Positions 35,192-48,402 of a stretch of 64,000 nucleotides of DNA are shown in pieces. The DNA comes from Antitrichia curtipendula (Eukaryota > Streptophyta > Bryopsida > Hypnales > Leucodontaceae). Within the stretch, counting starts at the first letter, position 1. The number at the start of each line of letters is the position of its first letter. The stretch lies in the NCBI GenBank assembly GCA_951230915.1, contig OX579635.1, forward strand, positions 22,320,001 to 22,384,000, in the 5' to 3' direction. The translations under genes were made by a program, and so were the position numbers. The notes beneath the pieces were generated by a model. The model was not told where the DNA came from. It worked only from the letters and a program-made list of their open reading frames with translations, and did no database searches.

Positions 35192-38100
35192 CAGTTGAAG
35201 GATGGGTCCATGACAATTGATTTCAAGCCTCATTGCCCTTCACTAAGTTTGTTTACTACCATTTGGCAATTATATATGAATGAAAAAATTTATATTTATT
35301 TTTCAAAGATGAAGTCATATGTTTGCGACAAGTAATAAAAGTTTTAAATTGTTGTTGTTGTGGTGGTGGTGGTGGATCTTGAAATTATTGTAAATTCCTT
35401 AAGGAAAAAAATGAAGAAAATTCATATCAAATATAGAATGTACTCAAAAAATCTGAAATTTTCACCCAAGATGTATATTACAATGCATAACATTGTGGTA
35501 TATACTAAAATTATAATATTATTCTAAAATTAGAAAATCAACAAACCATGGTTATAGGCCCAAAGTTTATATTGCTATAAAATATTAAAATTTATGAATT
35601 TTTCAAAATTTCCAATTACAATAGAAATTAAATTTGATAAGCTTCATTTCATTAGTTGGATTGAAAATTTTTTAAATGTCATTTTTATAACTAGTGTTCA
35701 CATGAAGAGTATATAGCAAGAAATGGCCAAAATACACTACAAAGATGATCCATGGATTAAACCCTAATAAATGTTCCAAGGCCTTTTCTGAACTTTTTGG
35801 AATTTGCTATAAATTGAACAAAATGCCAACATTTTTTATAAGTTTTATCAAATTTTTTATCATTGTAATCATACAAATTCAAACTAGACATGTTAAAGGT
35901 CACATAGAAAAAGAAATCACAACAATATCACTTATAGATTGAAAGATTATAATGATTTATCACAAGGGTGTTAAAACTATGAAAGTGATTTGAAGTCTTT
36001 CAATCCTCTTTTCACATGTCAAACCTAAGAAATTGGTCACTAAAAAAATATAAGCTTGAAGGGCATAACATGCATGACCCCGATCAATTCATCACTTATG
36101 AAAATCTACTACACAATTTTTTTAAATGACTTCCTAAAGTGATTTGTTCTCCAAGATTTAGTTGGTATTTGAGGCTCATTTTCAAGAGCCCTCAATACTA
36201 GAAAATCAGCATTTGCAATAGACATCCATGCACAAAACATTGAATAGGAAAATAATAATCATAATTCATTTTCAAAACCATATTTTTGATGCTAAAACTA
36301 GACTTCAAAAATAATTTTTCAAAAAATAAAAACTACTAAAAATACAAACTAGGTAAGATTTTATTTAACTTCAAAGTTTTGTCAACACTAGAATTTGGTG
36401 CCTTGACATTCATGGGTTAAGCATCTTTTTCTTTAGAAAAGTCATCAATACTATAATGAGGGAATTTAGAATATTACTCACTTGTACTCAATCAACTTCC
36501 AAAAACTAAATTGAATGAAAAAAAATGTTTTTTGCCATCCTACAACCTCAGATGATGTCATCCAAAGAACTTTTGCATCCTCAATGGTGTTTCAAGGTTT
36601 AAGAAAAAACAAAAGTACTCATTCAAGATTAAACTATTGTGCAAGACCTCCCCTTTTCACACAAAATTCTAAGGATGAACATTTACATTTCTATCTTTTA
36701 CGTAGAAGGATTAATTTGTAGTCATTGTCTTGAGCAACTTGCACTTCCTCAGATTGATAAAGTAATGGACAAAGAGACAAGAGTTTCCATTGAAGGTGGA
36801 AAAATAAGAACCCCATCCTTTGTGCTCATTGATGGAGAGTGAAAAGTTCTTTCAATGAGTCTCATCATTCTTCTTCTTCGCCGGATTGTCTTTAGTTCTA
36901 CTGCTTCCTTTGTCCATCCATTTCACATGGAACAAAATACACTAATAAAAAAACGGAGGTCTTGGATGCATGAGAATGTATCAGTAATTGTCATTGATGT
37001 CTACAATTATAGAAAAAGCTTACGTTTATTTGTTTGTTTTTAAGAAATCAAATTGAAAAACTTATATTGCACTATGTATGGTAGGGATTCCAATTCCAAC
37101 TATTGTTCCGTGTCTTGTTGCCAAAATTAAAGGAAAAATAATTTTTTGATTTTTTAATTTATAAAAACTTCACAATTCAATTATGTTTCACACCATAGGT
37201 CCAAACGTCACAAAACAAAGCCCAAACATCACTCATGGCAGAGAACTTTCCAAAAGTACCAAGAATGCGATTGAAGGTCGAATGGTCCAAGGAATCTCAC
37301 CGTAACAAACAAACTAATTAGCTAACTAACTAATTTAAGGTGTAGATGGTAGCTACAGTTCAATCTTTGAGAATCTTTGTTCCTAAGCTTTTGATGAATT
37401 GCGTATTTTTGAAAGATGTTACAATATGGCCACCTATACATAGTAAAAAATGAATGAGAGACGTTGATGGCTCCTCGTAATACCTTCTAAGATGTGAATT
37501 TTACCTAAGGCTCATGAAGTAAAGGTCCTTCACGTTTAAGTTCAATATTATAATAGATAGAAGAAGTGATAGATTCATTTTGTAATAGATAGATAGAATA
37601 GATATTCACGTTTTATTTGTGATGGTACATTACCTATTTGGTGAAATATTTGGTGTCTATGTGGATGAAGAAGTTTAAACTTAACTTAGCGCTCTAACGT
37701 CCAAATTTTGGACGATGAACAAAGAGTTTCTACGGACTTTTGTGACTATATAACTTCTCATTCATTCCAACCAATGCTTGACTTTTTTTAAAACACCCTT
37801 TTGGTATGCCATGAATTTGATGCAAGTAATATATATAAAGATATGCTAAGCAAAAATATGCAAAAATTCAAGAAAGGATTTATGCGCTAAGGGATTAAAG
37901 AGTTTTTCAAGTATAGATCAAAATTGCAATGAGTATACAATTAGAAGAAAAGCACAACCATGCTTGTTCAAATTGAAAGTAGGCATGCCAACTACCTTAT
38001 TATGGAAAATGTAAAATTTGCAAAATTGATTTGACACAAGTATGGTCACATTTAGGACCCTTGCTGGTTGTTTATTTGAATGTCCCCATGCTTCTTCTTG

Positions 38101-39063
38101 GTTTTCTCATCTCTCTTCACAAGTTGCGTGTGTACACATTTTGCTAAACCTACTATTCAAAATAGGTGCCTACATCATAAACCTTTGAAAAATCATTAGT
38201 AATTCAAAAATGCTTCAAAAACTATGAAATTACTTGTGTTTACTTTCTACATTTATTCCTCTCTATGTGAAAAATGATCTAAAAATCTTCCCACAAATTG
38301 CAATACATGAGAAAGGGAGACAAACCCTTAAATAGTTGCTTTTAGAGCATACTACTTTAAATTTCCATTTGGATGACTTTATCTAAGACTGTAGAATGGT
38401 AAAAAGTGTTTTTTTAACCAATTTTATTTTTGGAAAGTTCTTTGAGTATATTTTTTTAGTGGGTAATATTAAAAATTCCCTCATTATGGTATTATTGACT
38501 TTTCTAAAGAAGAAGATGCTTAATCCATGGATCACCCTTTTAGTGTATTTTGGCCATTTCTTGCTATCTACTCTTCATGTGAATATTAGCCATGAAAATG
38601 ATATTTTTTGAATTTTGAGTCCAACTACTAAAATGAAACTTATCAAGTGCAGTTTTTATTCCAATTAATTTTTTTGAAGAACTCATAAATTTCAATATTT
38701 TTTAGTAATATGAACTTTGGACCTATAACCATCATTTGTTGATTTTCTAATTCCAGAGTGACAAAATAATTTTAGTTTATATCATGATGTTATGTACTAA
38801 AATTGTACATCTTTGATAAAAAATTCAGATTTTTTTAGTATATTTTGGATATGATATATATATTTTTTTATTTTTTTGCTTAAAAACTATCTAATATTTT
38901 CAAATTTTTCTCCCAAATTTTTTAAAACTTTTATGACTTGTTGTAAACATATGACTTCATCTCTAAAAAATAAATATAAATTTTTCATTCATATCTAGTT
39001 GTAGAATGGCAATAAACAGTGAAACTTGAAATCAATGGTTATCATGAGGCTATCCTTCCAAGA
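35192..39063. mobile_element. 3.9-kb element with about 550-bp terminal inverted repeats, TTAA on both sides
   Basis: The arm from 35192 to about 35760 is the reverse complement of about 38515-39063 (shared words atgaagtcatatgttt, atggccaaaatacact, gatccatgg). The outer ends are less alike (CAGTTGAAGGATGG and TCTTGGAAGGATAG). TTAA is at 35188-35191 and 39064-39067. The interior has only short open frames around 36515-37043 with no known domain, so it is non-autonomous or decayed. Interior words recur at 46380-47000. A MULE-like or foldback origin is possible, but no 9-bp duplication was seen. Confidence 0.65.
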
Positions 39064-39147
39064 TTAACTAATGTATCATGGGATCCATAACATTGTATAA
39101 CTAGACAATAATCCTACTCTATGCTAGGAAAGGTATTATACTTTGAT

Positions 39148-39468
39148 GGAAAATTTCTTTAAAATGGCGGTATTCCATGTGCCATTTTTAGACCACCCTG
39201 GTCTAAACTATAAAAGTGCCATCTAGAACTGGTGTAGTTTTAGAAATCTTTGTCTTATATAGATTTCAAAAAATCTAGAAATAGTATAGATTTCATACCG
39301 TGCGGTTTGAATTGTGAAATTGACATCTATGACACTTGTAGATTTCATACATCTAGGAGAGATATAGATTTTAGAAATCTAGGACTATTGTACATTTCAG
39401 ACCACCCAATCTAAACTGTAAAAATTGCCAAAGTTGTAGAATTTCCGCCATTTTAATGAAATTGTCCA
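39148..39468. mobile_element. 321-bp MITE
   Basis: The inverted ends GGAAAATTTCTTTAAAATGG and GGACAATTTCATTAAAATGG (complement) each run on to CGG. Inside are repeated tagatttca/tgaaatct words and an inverted agaccacc pair. No ORF. Confidence 0.65.
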
Positions 39469-42400
39469 TTTTGTTAGATGTTGCTTGGGAGGAACATATC
39501 AATTAAGTCAAGGATTGAATTTGTCTGAAAAGCCATATAAGACACCAATTTATATTATTTTTAACTATATTTTTCTATTTCTATTTCATCTATTTATCTA
39601 GTTTATAAGAAAATTTGGCAAATCCCCGAATTCCCCAACCTTCACTTGGATGGATTTGGAGAAATGTAGTTGAAACAAACTCTGTACAAATTTCCTCTAC
39701 TCTCACTACTCTTGCCACTGAAGGCTTTTATTTTTGCGGACGCCGTGTTTTTTGGCAACAGGTCGCCCCCAAAACAAACCGAGGGCTCCGTTCGATTCCC
39801 AATTCCTCCAACAAATTTTGAAGAAGGTGAGTTTGTGTTGTTCAGTTCTATAGCTTCTGTTGCTTCTAGCTAGATGTGCTCCCAATCTCCCACGAGTCCC
39901 AGAATCCTTTCGAGCGGAGTATAGGCAGATTCGGCATGTGAGCCTACGCACATCAGTGAAAATTTTTGTGGTGAATTTTCGCCACCTGCCCCCCTGGAAA
40001 AAAGCTTGGCAAATGGTGACAGGTAAAAAAAGTTAAAAAAAAAAAAATGTCGCCCGAGGTCGACTGATCAGGGCAGCTTGGGTGCCCTGTCAGCCGCCCC
40101 GGGGCTGGTGGCGTCGCCTCCCTAACCTCCCCATTAGGATCGGGAAGGCGCCACTAACCCGCGCTTTGGGCGCCTCTTTTGCCGAACTCGTCTTGATTAC
40201 CTGCGCTTCGCCACCATTCATTGAATGTCTTCGTGTGTTGTCTTGTGCTCATTCGCCTCATGTTCAAGATCCTGTGAAAGTTGGTAGCCACTTTCTTTTG
40301 TTAGTATGGATTGCAGTTTAGGTTTTTAATTGCAGTTTAAGGCAAAGTTTCATTCGTGCGGCTGCGGGATTCTAAGTTTCTGACTTTGTGAGAGGAGATT
40401 TTGTATGTTTCTCATGTTTAGGGTGCCTGACAATGTTGGTGCAGAAACAAGAATGCGCCTTGAATAACTTTTGGAATTCGAATTGCCAATTCCCCCTTGC
40501 ATTGATGGAGGCTTCAATTTTTAGAAATGTTGTGTGTGCGCCTTTGGATTTTGTGCTTTTCTTGTATTTGGCAGGGTTGCACCTTTGCGGTTTAGGGTGT
40601 GGAGTGCGTTTGAACACAAAATGCCGAAGCCGCAGCCAAATTTCGGCAGTTGAATTCTCAACCTACACGATTTTGTTGACTGCTTCATTGTCAATTGCTG
40701 CTCATCCTGTGTTGTTCCAAATTCTGGAATTGCACGTAGTTTCCGATCATGCCTCCCAAGCAATCAATGATGAAGAAGTTCCTGTACGAGGGGAGGGTGC
40801 ATTGTGCTGTTGCTGAGAATTCCGGTATTGCCTTCTCGCAGGTACATTGCGAGTCCTCAGTGCTTCTTGGCGCCCTTGCATACACTGCTTCCGAAGATGA
40901 TGCCGCTGTCGACCTTGACGCGCCAGTAGGTGGTGAAGAAGAACCACCACTGATTCTGACTGTTGCAACTCCGGACGTGATCATCTTGGACGCGGCAAAG
41001 GTAGCAGGAGCGCATGAGTTGGAAAAATTGAGGTGATCCAAGTACGAGGCAAATTGCCAATGGCAGGATACATGGGCTGCCCGCATGCCATGGGCGGAGA
41101 GTGTCGTCGGTGCAGATGGCAAGGTCAGGCAGGTACGTTGCAAAATCTACACAGAGGTTGAGAGGAGGGAGAAGTTGATTGTCCCGAAATTGAATTCTCT
41201 TTTGAAACACAATAGCCGGAGGAAGGCAGTTAGTTCTTTTGGGAAGGTGAAGGTTGGTGAACATTATTTCTTGTCAAATAACACGCATATGAAGAATGAA
41301 AAAACCTACTTTGCTCGTCTTGGGAAGGCTGGGGATACTGTTCTCCAGTAGGTCGCTCATGGGACAATTGTGGAGCGGAAGAGGAAAGTGGTCCAGTTTC
41401 ATGCTGTCTTGTGGTTGCTCATGCAGGGTCGATCGTTGAAGCAATTCGAGAACCTGCGGGAGTTGCTAGAGCTTCTTTTCGTTCCAGATTTCCCTACCAA
41501 ACATTGGAGTATTCCTATGGCTTGGTAGATGGCTGATTACTTGGCAAAGGCTCTTGCAGATCATACTAAGCAGGTTATTTGTAAGTCTCGTTTCTTCTTG
41601 TTGAGTATTGATGAGGTCAGTACAATAGACTTCCAATCATGGTTGTCTATTCATTTGTACGTTTCTATTGGCTACAAGAGAGTGCCGATTTTGTTGTCCT
41701 TGAGTCGGATGGTAGAAGGTAATGGTGTTGAAAGAGTGCGCAGCTGCATTTAGGGCATGTTGTCTCAGCACACATGCCTCACTGAAACTGAGGTTGCGAG
41801 TAGGTTAGTCTGCTTCGGTGCAAATGGTGCCTCTATTTTTCAAGGCTCTCGGAATGGTGTCATTGTCCAGATGAAGGAGCACATGGCCCCTTTTCTGTTC
41901 GGTGTGCATTGCATGGCACATCGAACAAACCTAGCTGTGGAGCCTCTTTCAAATTTGCCAATTGTCTTTAGACTAGAAGCGCTATGCCAAGCAATGTATG
42001 CTTACTTCAGTCACAGTCCCAAACGTAACTTAGAATTCCAGAAACTTGCCGACTTAATGAAAACAGAGGGCCTGCTGATGCTCCGTAACATCAAGACACA
42101 GAATTCTCTCTTGCAGTCGTTGAGGAGGGTCATGGGGGAGTATAAGACACTGGTGGTCAAGATGTGCAAGGATGCGGCAGTGAAGGAGCCGAATTTGACG
42201 GCAAAGCATGTAGCTGCAAAGGAATCAACACGGCTGAACTATGACCTGCTGTGTGACATCGATACACTGTTGGGTCTCCATTGCCTCATACCTTTGCTGG
42301 AATCGGTCAATGGCTTGATGAAATTCGCCCAGTCTGATCATGTCTTCGTGAGTGACTATGTGGTAGCAGTTAAGATTTTCCAAGCTGAATTGTATGTAAT

Positions 42401-43504
42401 GTACACAGACAAAGACTTGGCATGGCAACAACAACATTTTCAAATGTTTTACGATGTCATCCATGATCAGTCGTACTGCATCTCCCAAGAGTGGGTCACT
42501 GATTTGAACACAGGAGGGGAGACTTTGGCTTTCCGAATTGCAGGTCATACGTATCCAGCGCACTCCATATGCCATGTAAGTGGCAAGAAACTTCCTGTCA
42601 CAAAGGATGATTTGGCTGCTGTTATTTCTTCCGTGAAATCTCAGTGCAGAGATGCAGCTGAAATGCTCACTTCGGAGCTTGATCTACGGTTCCCTGAGGT
42701 GGAGCTCATGTCTACGTTAGGCATAGTATTCCTTCAATACTGGTTGCAGCCCAATGCGGAGGACTTGTTCCCCTTGCATATTTCCACCATCAAGTCTCAC
42801 TTTGGTATTGTGCACCATGTTGATTGGGGAAATGAGAAAGAGCCCAAGCCGCAGCAGGTGGATCCCCTCATTGACGGGAGGCTCTTGATGTTGCAAATGT
42901 CACTGTTTAAGCTCACCATGAAATCTCATGCCGCATCAGCTATGGCTGAACCCATTGAACAGAATCCCTTGACAAAACTTTGGGTTCGCATTGGGCAGAA
43001 TGCACTCATGCTCAATCGTTTGTCTAAGTTCATTAAGTTGGTTGACATTACGATATGTGCGGTCTTGGGAAGTGTAGCTGATGAGCGCACCTTCTCAACT
43101 CTCAGTTTCATGAAGTTGAAATTGAAAAACCGATTGGTTCACTACAAAAAAACAGTGAAAAATGTGACTGTGCAAATGACTGCAAAACAGTTGCAATGCA
43201 GTCACAAAACAAAAGAATGACTCCATGGCGCTGCAGTCATTTCGGACAAGTCATTTACAAGAATGACTGCAGGGATATTATCACCTAACGAAGAGGGAAC
43301 GGATGAGACTTTGGATGAGAAGAGGCTCCATTGAGTGAGATAAAGAAAGACAGCCTAAGGAAAGATGGTTTTCAACTACCATGTGGAAAGGAAGGGCTTT
43401 TGTGGACTAGGTGGACAAGGATTTCACCCCTTATAAATCTGATGTGGACAAGGAAAGCGCAGTCACGGTGAAGTCATTCTAGAGTTGCGTCCAACCCCTC
43501 TGAA

Positions 43505-43790
43505 ACCTAGGATTATTTTCTACAATCTAGGATTACATTTTTAAAATCTAGGATTACATTTCAAAATCTAGGATTACATTTTTGAAATCTAGGATTATTT
43601 TCTGAAATCTAGGATTATTTTGTAAAATCTAGGATTATTTTCTGAAATCTAGGATTACATTTTTGAAATCTAGGATTAGTTTTTGAAATCTAGGATTATT
43701 TTCTGAAATCTACAATTATATTTTGAAATCTAGGAAATTTGAATATTATTTTTTGAAATCTTGGATTATTTCCTAAAATCTAAAAAATTT
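43505..43790. repeat. Tandem repeat of about 20 bp inside the CACTA
   Basis: Roughly a dozen units of the form gaaatctaggattattttct, with attacattt variants, become ragged at the right edge. Confidence 0.85.
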
Positions 43791-44296
43791 GAAGATTATT
43801 TTCAAATTGTGGTGAAATTTGCAAAATGAGTGTAATGATAATTGTGCAATGACTAGTTATTCTATATTTGCATATGAATACATTCAAAATTCCATAGCAA
43901 TATACCATACACAATATACAAATACACAATATACAAATATACAATGCACAATACACCATATACAAATACATAATATACAATACACTTAATTTTGCATATG
44001 TGTCAAATGGCTTCTCAAGCCATTTAGTGTGTGAATATGAAGAGTTCAAATGACAAGCCTTTTATACAAGTGGGTAGTAGGAGACAAGACAAACCATGTG
44101 GGATTTGTAAAATGTTAATGTCATAGTAGTATAGTGATGCGGAAGTCATTACGTAGTCACCTTAGAGTAAATTGCAGTCACAATATATGACAATAGTTTA
44201 TTCACTTTCGACTATGACCTCCACAATGGAATTGATTTAGTTCAAATTGGAAGTTTAACTCCTAAAAATAGTTTTAATTTTTGAAGTAGAAAACAG

Positions 44297-44354
44297 GGAA
44301 TGAGAGAATGAAAAACATGGAATGAGAGAATGAAAAACATGGAATGAGAGAATG
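44297..44354. repeat. 22-bp tandem repeat, three copies, inside the CACTA
   Basis: ggaatgagagaatgaaaaac(at) starts at 44297, 44319 and 44341; the third copy is partial and followed by a run of G. Confidence 0.85.
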
Positions 44355-45899
44355 GAGGGGGGGGGGCAGTCATATACTAGTCATTGTGTAGTTACGTGAC
44401 AGACTCATTGCAGTTATAGTGTAATTACATGACAAACAAACCGCAGTCATATTGCAGTCATGTCGCCTGCAATTGCAACCTCAACGTCTTGTCCTTGTAC
44501 TGGGTAATCAGAGGACCATGTTCACTTCTTTTCATTCACGCTCTATTGAATTGCCACAAGTTTTGGCCTCAACAACTTTAAACATTTCCCTATACCTTGT
44601 ACTCTAATGCAAATCCTAAATCTAACATCAAGCCGGTATGGAAGCGCCTTAAACACTGATGATGCTATCCATAGCATGGTTTCCTCAAAATGATTCCATA
44701 TAGCATGTATCCAAGTCACGGCAGCCCAACGGAATGAACGCAATTATTTCATTCTCCAACTAATGTTCATTTTCTAAAACATGTGCAATAAGGCTTGTAC
44801 ACCTTGCTCTCCTAAAATTAATTCATTTAAGGTACCCTAGCACTACATCTTAGCTGACTTGCATTCATTCAGACATTCCTAAACCCCAATATTCTAAAAG
44901 ATGCCCCTATTGCATGCCTCTTTGTATTTTGTTAGAAAACCCACTGCAGTCATACTATAGTGACATACCCAAAACTGTCCTCACCCTATCTTTCCTGTAC
45001 CACGAGGACCCATCTTTTTCTTTATCCATTAGTAAAAGAAAACGTCGACTGAGTGACTCCTCCTAGCGCTGCAGTCATTTTGTAGTCACTTTGCAGTGAC
45101 TTTGAAGTCACCTACAGTCGCAAAAATTGAAACTACACGACTCAGCCGTGACTTTGCCTCCTGCAGTCGCGTTCCAATTCGCCACGTCACTACATCGTCA
45201 CCCATGTGAACGGAATGCTGTGGATGAAGACTTCATCGCGTTCCCTGTTCATCCGGCAGTCACAGTCACGACTGCAGAATGACTCCAGCGCTCTGGATCT
45301 TAGCCCGCTGGTGCAATTAGAGAGGTCAAGTGGCGTTCTAGTCGCAAAATCAACGCAGTCACGTTTTGCAGTCACATTTATGGCCGTTTTCTTGTAGTGG
45401 TTGGCCATGTGGACACTTGTGTAAAACTCTTCTTCCAAGAGTTCTTTACTTTGAGCACATTCCCTGTGCACAAGGCCAGCAACTCATGGTGGGAGGAAAG
45501 ACTACGTCGGGGAACAGACTTGTAAGTTTTGTTTCCATTAATCCGGCAAGTTTAGGCTTCTAAGTTTGTTAATCACTGTTACTAACTTGGTTGGGGTGGG
45601 GGGTGGGATTACCCATTGCATTGGGCAAGGCCTTCATGGCCGGGGTTCAACTCCCTTGGGTAATACAATTTGCCAAAAAAAAAAGGAAAATCGCCTAAAC
45701 TGCCTCCGAAACTTTGAAGCTGTCGCCAACTGCCGGTCTTTGTTGGAAATGCACGGCCATCAAATCCACACAAAAAAAATTCAGCCAGGCAACCACTCCC
45801 CCAGTCCAAAAAATGGACGCCAACAAGGCGCCTCCCTCCACCGTTAGAGAGCGTCTCGCACGACCGCCCATATTTTTTTATTTTTTCACTGACGCACAT

Positions 45900-47225
45900 G
45901 CCACATTTTCGTGGCGGGTACCGGCGTTTCATGGCTTGCGCCTAGTGGAACTGGGCCTGGCGGACTTGAGCCCCACCAACACCAGCACTGGGTAAATCCG
46001 CTCACAATTTTTTTTTCTCGTGGTAGGATAGCCATCACCGCAAATTTTACTTTTAAAAAAAAAAAAATTGTGGTTTCCTCAAAGGTACTATTGTAATGTA
46101 AGTGATGTTTTCTTTTCAGTATTGTTTCAATTAAGAGTTAGGAAACAAATTGAAGATTAATTTACTTTGTTGTTGAAGCAACCTCCTAAAAACTAATTGC
46201 CTTTTGGAGGAAGCTAAACTCCTTAAAACAATTTCTAATAATTTTTTGTAGAAAGTAAAATGGAATTGGCATTTGTACAAATTCATTTCATATATTTTGG
46301 ACCTTCATAGAATTAGTTAAGAATTGTTGAACTTGAAAGGCAATGGTTTTGATCATTCACGAATTTGCTCTAAGTTCAACAAACAAACATTGTAATAATT
46401 TTTATCAATTTCTTTAAGAATTATAACTATGCAAATTCAAAGTAGACAAGTTTGAGATCACATTAGAAAAAACCTTGCCACAATACCACTTGTGGATTCA
46501 AAAATTAATGTTTGATAATGAAAACTCTAAAATTGTAAAAGTGTTTTGAAGTCTTCCAGAACTCTTCACATGTTAAATCTAAGAAATTGGTCACCAAAAA
46601 AATATGAGTTTCTATGCATAATCCATATCAATTTACAACTTCTCAAAATCTACTTTGCACTTTTTTTAAATAAATTTCTAATGCATTTTTTTTCCAAAAT
46701 AATGTGTACTTCAAGCTCATTTTTAAGAACAATGAACACTAGGAATTAAGATTTGCATTTAATGCCCTTGCACGCAATTGTGAATAGAAAAAATCAAAAT
46801 CATTTGTTTTCAAAATAGGATTTTATATTTAGACTTCAAATTTTTATGGGTATAGATTTTTTAGAGTTGGCATGTCAAGAGAGGATTGGAAGACTTGAAA
46901 TCACCTATAAAATGCCTATTACAATTTTAACACCCTCACAATCAAACATTATAATCTTTCAATCCATAAGTGATATTGTTGGTTAATTTTTCCCATGTGT
47001 TCTCCACCATGTTCAATTTCATTTAGGATGTTTTTTATAAAGTGGTCAAATGTTGAGGCTTCTTGTTCAATTCATTGGAATTTCTATTATCAAAGAATTT
47101 TTTTTTTTTTAAATTGCAAAAAATACCTAATACTTGAAAATGTAGAGAGGAATGAAAATTGAATTTTGTGTTCAATACATTTTGAATTTCTTATAAAGTT
47201 TTAAAGTGTATTTTCCAATGGATCT
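45900..47225. other. AT-rich spacer related to the interior of the 35-39 kb element
   Basis: About 46380-46680 matches 35860-36130 (ctaagaaattggtcac, gtgttttgaagtctt). An inverted partial match to the same segment lies at 46880-46980. No genes. Confidence 0.5.
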
Positions 47226-47657
47226 TTGACTTTCTATTTGTACCAATTTCTGACATTTGGACCTATGGTTTGAAAGTTATATAGAATTTTTTAAATAAAA
47301 AAATTAAATTAAATTATCTTTTATTTTGGAAAAAGCATAGTTTTCACATCACATGTTTTAACACCACAAAACAAAGCCTTTGCACTCGTTCATGCATAGA
47401 GCTTTCTATTTGTATCGATTTTGTGACGTTTGGACCTATGATGTGAAAGTTATGCATTTTTTAATTATAAAAATTAAATTAAATTATTTTTTATTTAAAA
47501 AAAAATCACTACTTTCACATTGCATGTCCCAAAGCCACAAAACAAAGCTCTTGGCTCTTGCACTATGCATAAAGCTTTCTATTTGTAATCTATTGGTATG
47601 CAACCTCTCACACCGTAACAAAGTCCTTGCATTGAATGCATTCCTTCATGCATTAAA
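47226..47657. repeat. 172-bp tandem repeat, about 2.5 copies
   Basis: ctttctatttgta recurs at 47230, 47402 and 47574; ccacaaaacaaagc and tttggacctatg recur at the same offsets. Confidence 0.8.
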
Positions 47658-48094
47658 TTTTTATTTTTTTTTAAATTCTATTATTTTTATTTGAGTTGTA
47701 ACAACGTGACACTAATATGTCCTTAATATGTCCTTAAAATTGTTTTGAACTTCAATTTTAGCATCAAGAATTTGATTTTGAAGGCAGCTCTGCGTATTTT
47801 TTCCCCTACCTTGGAATGGCGTGGAGTGGAGTGGCGTGGCGTGGAGTGGGCTCATGTCCGTGGGGTGCTCCTCCAACCGCCCGACAATTCCGGACCAGCC
47901 TGTGATGATCCGCCACCTAGCCAGGCGGATGGCGGATGGTGGGGCGATAGCATGTGCACTGGCTCGGAGTGAGTGTGGCGGTTCCGAGGAATCTCATCCA
48001 TCTACTGTAGACTATTCATATTTAGAAAGATATCGATGGGGGAGACAGCGTGTTGCGCCTCGCTTTCCACAACTGTGAATCCACATGGCCGGCG

Positions 48095-48322
48095 TGGCAT
48101 GATCGGGGTGGATTGACCCCCTCGCTCGGCCTTACCAGGGGTGCATGTAAAAAAAAACCCACCTATTTTGGGTTGTTCCAGGATATATTCTTGACTTCAG
48201 TTCACAAATTTGGGGTCTCTGATCGCAAATATGAATTCAAAATTTGCAAAAGAAATCATGTGCAAAAAACAGGGTTTGCCCGCAGGGCCGAGCGAGGGGG
48301 GTCAATCCATGACCCTGGCCCC
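48095..48322. mobile_element. MITE, second copy of the 31230 family
   Basis: The inverted ends contain ggattgaccccctcgctcgg and its complement. The interior shares gcaaatatgaattcaaaatt with the first copy, in the other orientation. Exact limits are uncertain. Confidence 0.6.
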
Positions 48323-48402
48323 AGTTCCTTGCCTTGGATAAGATAAGCAAAGATGCCCACCGTGGGATTCCTTGCTTGCACTACTGGAGTTCGATTACGT
48401 TA

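Larger units (their letters stand above)
43140..45399. mobile_element. Non-autonomous CACTA element nested in the hAT transposase gene
   Basis: It begins CACTACAAAAAAACAG and ends in the complement of CACTACAAGAAAACGG. GTT at 43137-43139 and 45400-45402 is the 3-bp duplication. Both subterminal regions are packed with TGCAGTCA/TGACTGCA words (for example 43160-43290, 44130-44470, 45060-45375), the arrangement bound by CACTA accessory proteins. It is 2260 bp with no transposase frame. Confidence 0.93.
40749..45525 (+). pseudogene. hAT transposase (ZNF862/DUF4371-like), four stops and a nested insertion
   Basis: One frame runs from ATG 40749 to TAA 45525, split by a CACTA element (43140-45399). 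In-frame stops are TGA 41034, TAG 41349, TAG 41526 and TAG 41751; no frameshift was found. Order of parts: an N-terminal tail, a degenerate TTF-type finger region (WAARMPWAESVVGADGK.., around 41080-41200), the RNase H-like core (LSIDEVSTIDFQSWLSIHLY; CFGANGASIFQGSRNG; GVHCMAHRTNLAVEPLSN) and the hAT C-terminal dimerisation part (VADERTFSTLSFMKLKLKNR). After the CACTA the frame resumes GHVDTCVKLFFQEFFTLSTF, as expected for the family end. In FGANGAS the usual aspartate of this motif is asparagine. The element is therefore unlikely to move itself. Longest open part: 41757-43139. Confidence 0.9.
39954..45891 (+). mobile_element. hAT transposon with exact 8-bp target duplication, carrying a nested CACTA
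   Basis: The ends CAGTGAAAATTTTTGTGG and (complement) CAGTGAAAAAATAAAAAAAT match over the first nine bases, as hAT ends do. The flanking ACGCACAT at 39946-39953 and 45892-45899 is a perfect 8-bp duplication. The total is 5938 bp, about 3.7 kb without the nested CACTA. A GC-rich 5' region (about 40050-40210) precedes the transposase remnant. Confidence 0.93.

Noticed and set aside
40388..41264. Several overlapping ORFs on both strands before the hAT core
   Set aside because: They conflict with the continuous plus frame from 40749, which has the family motifs; the rest looks like leader or chance.
43505..43790. CRISPR-like array of short repeats
   Set aside because: Units are contiguous with no unique spacers, within a eukaryotic CACTA element; it is an ordinary tandem repeat.
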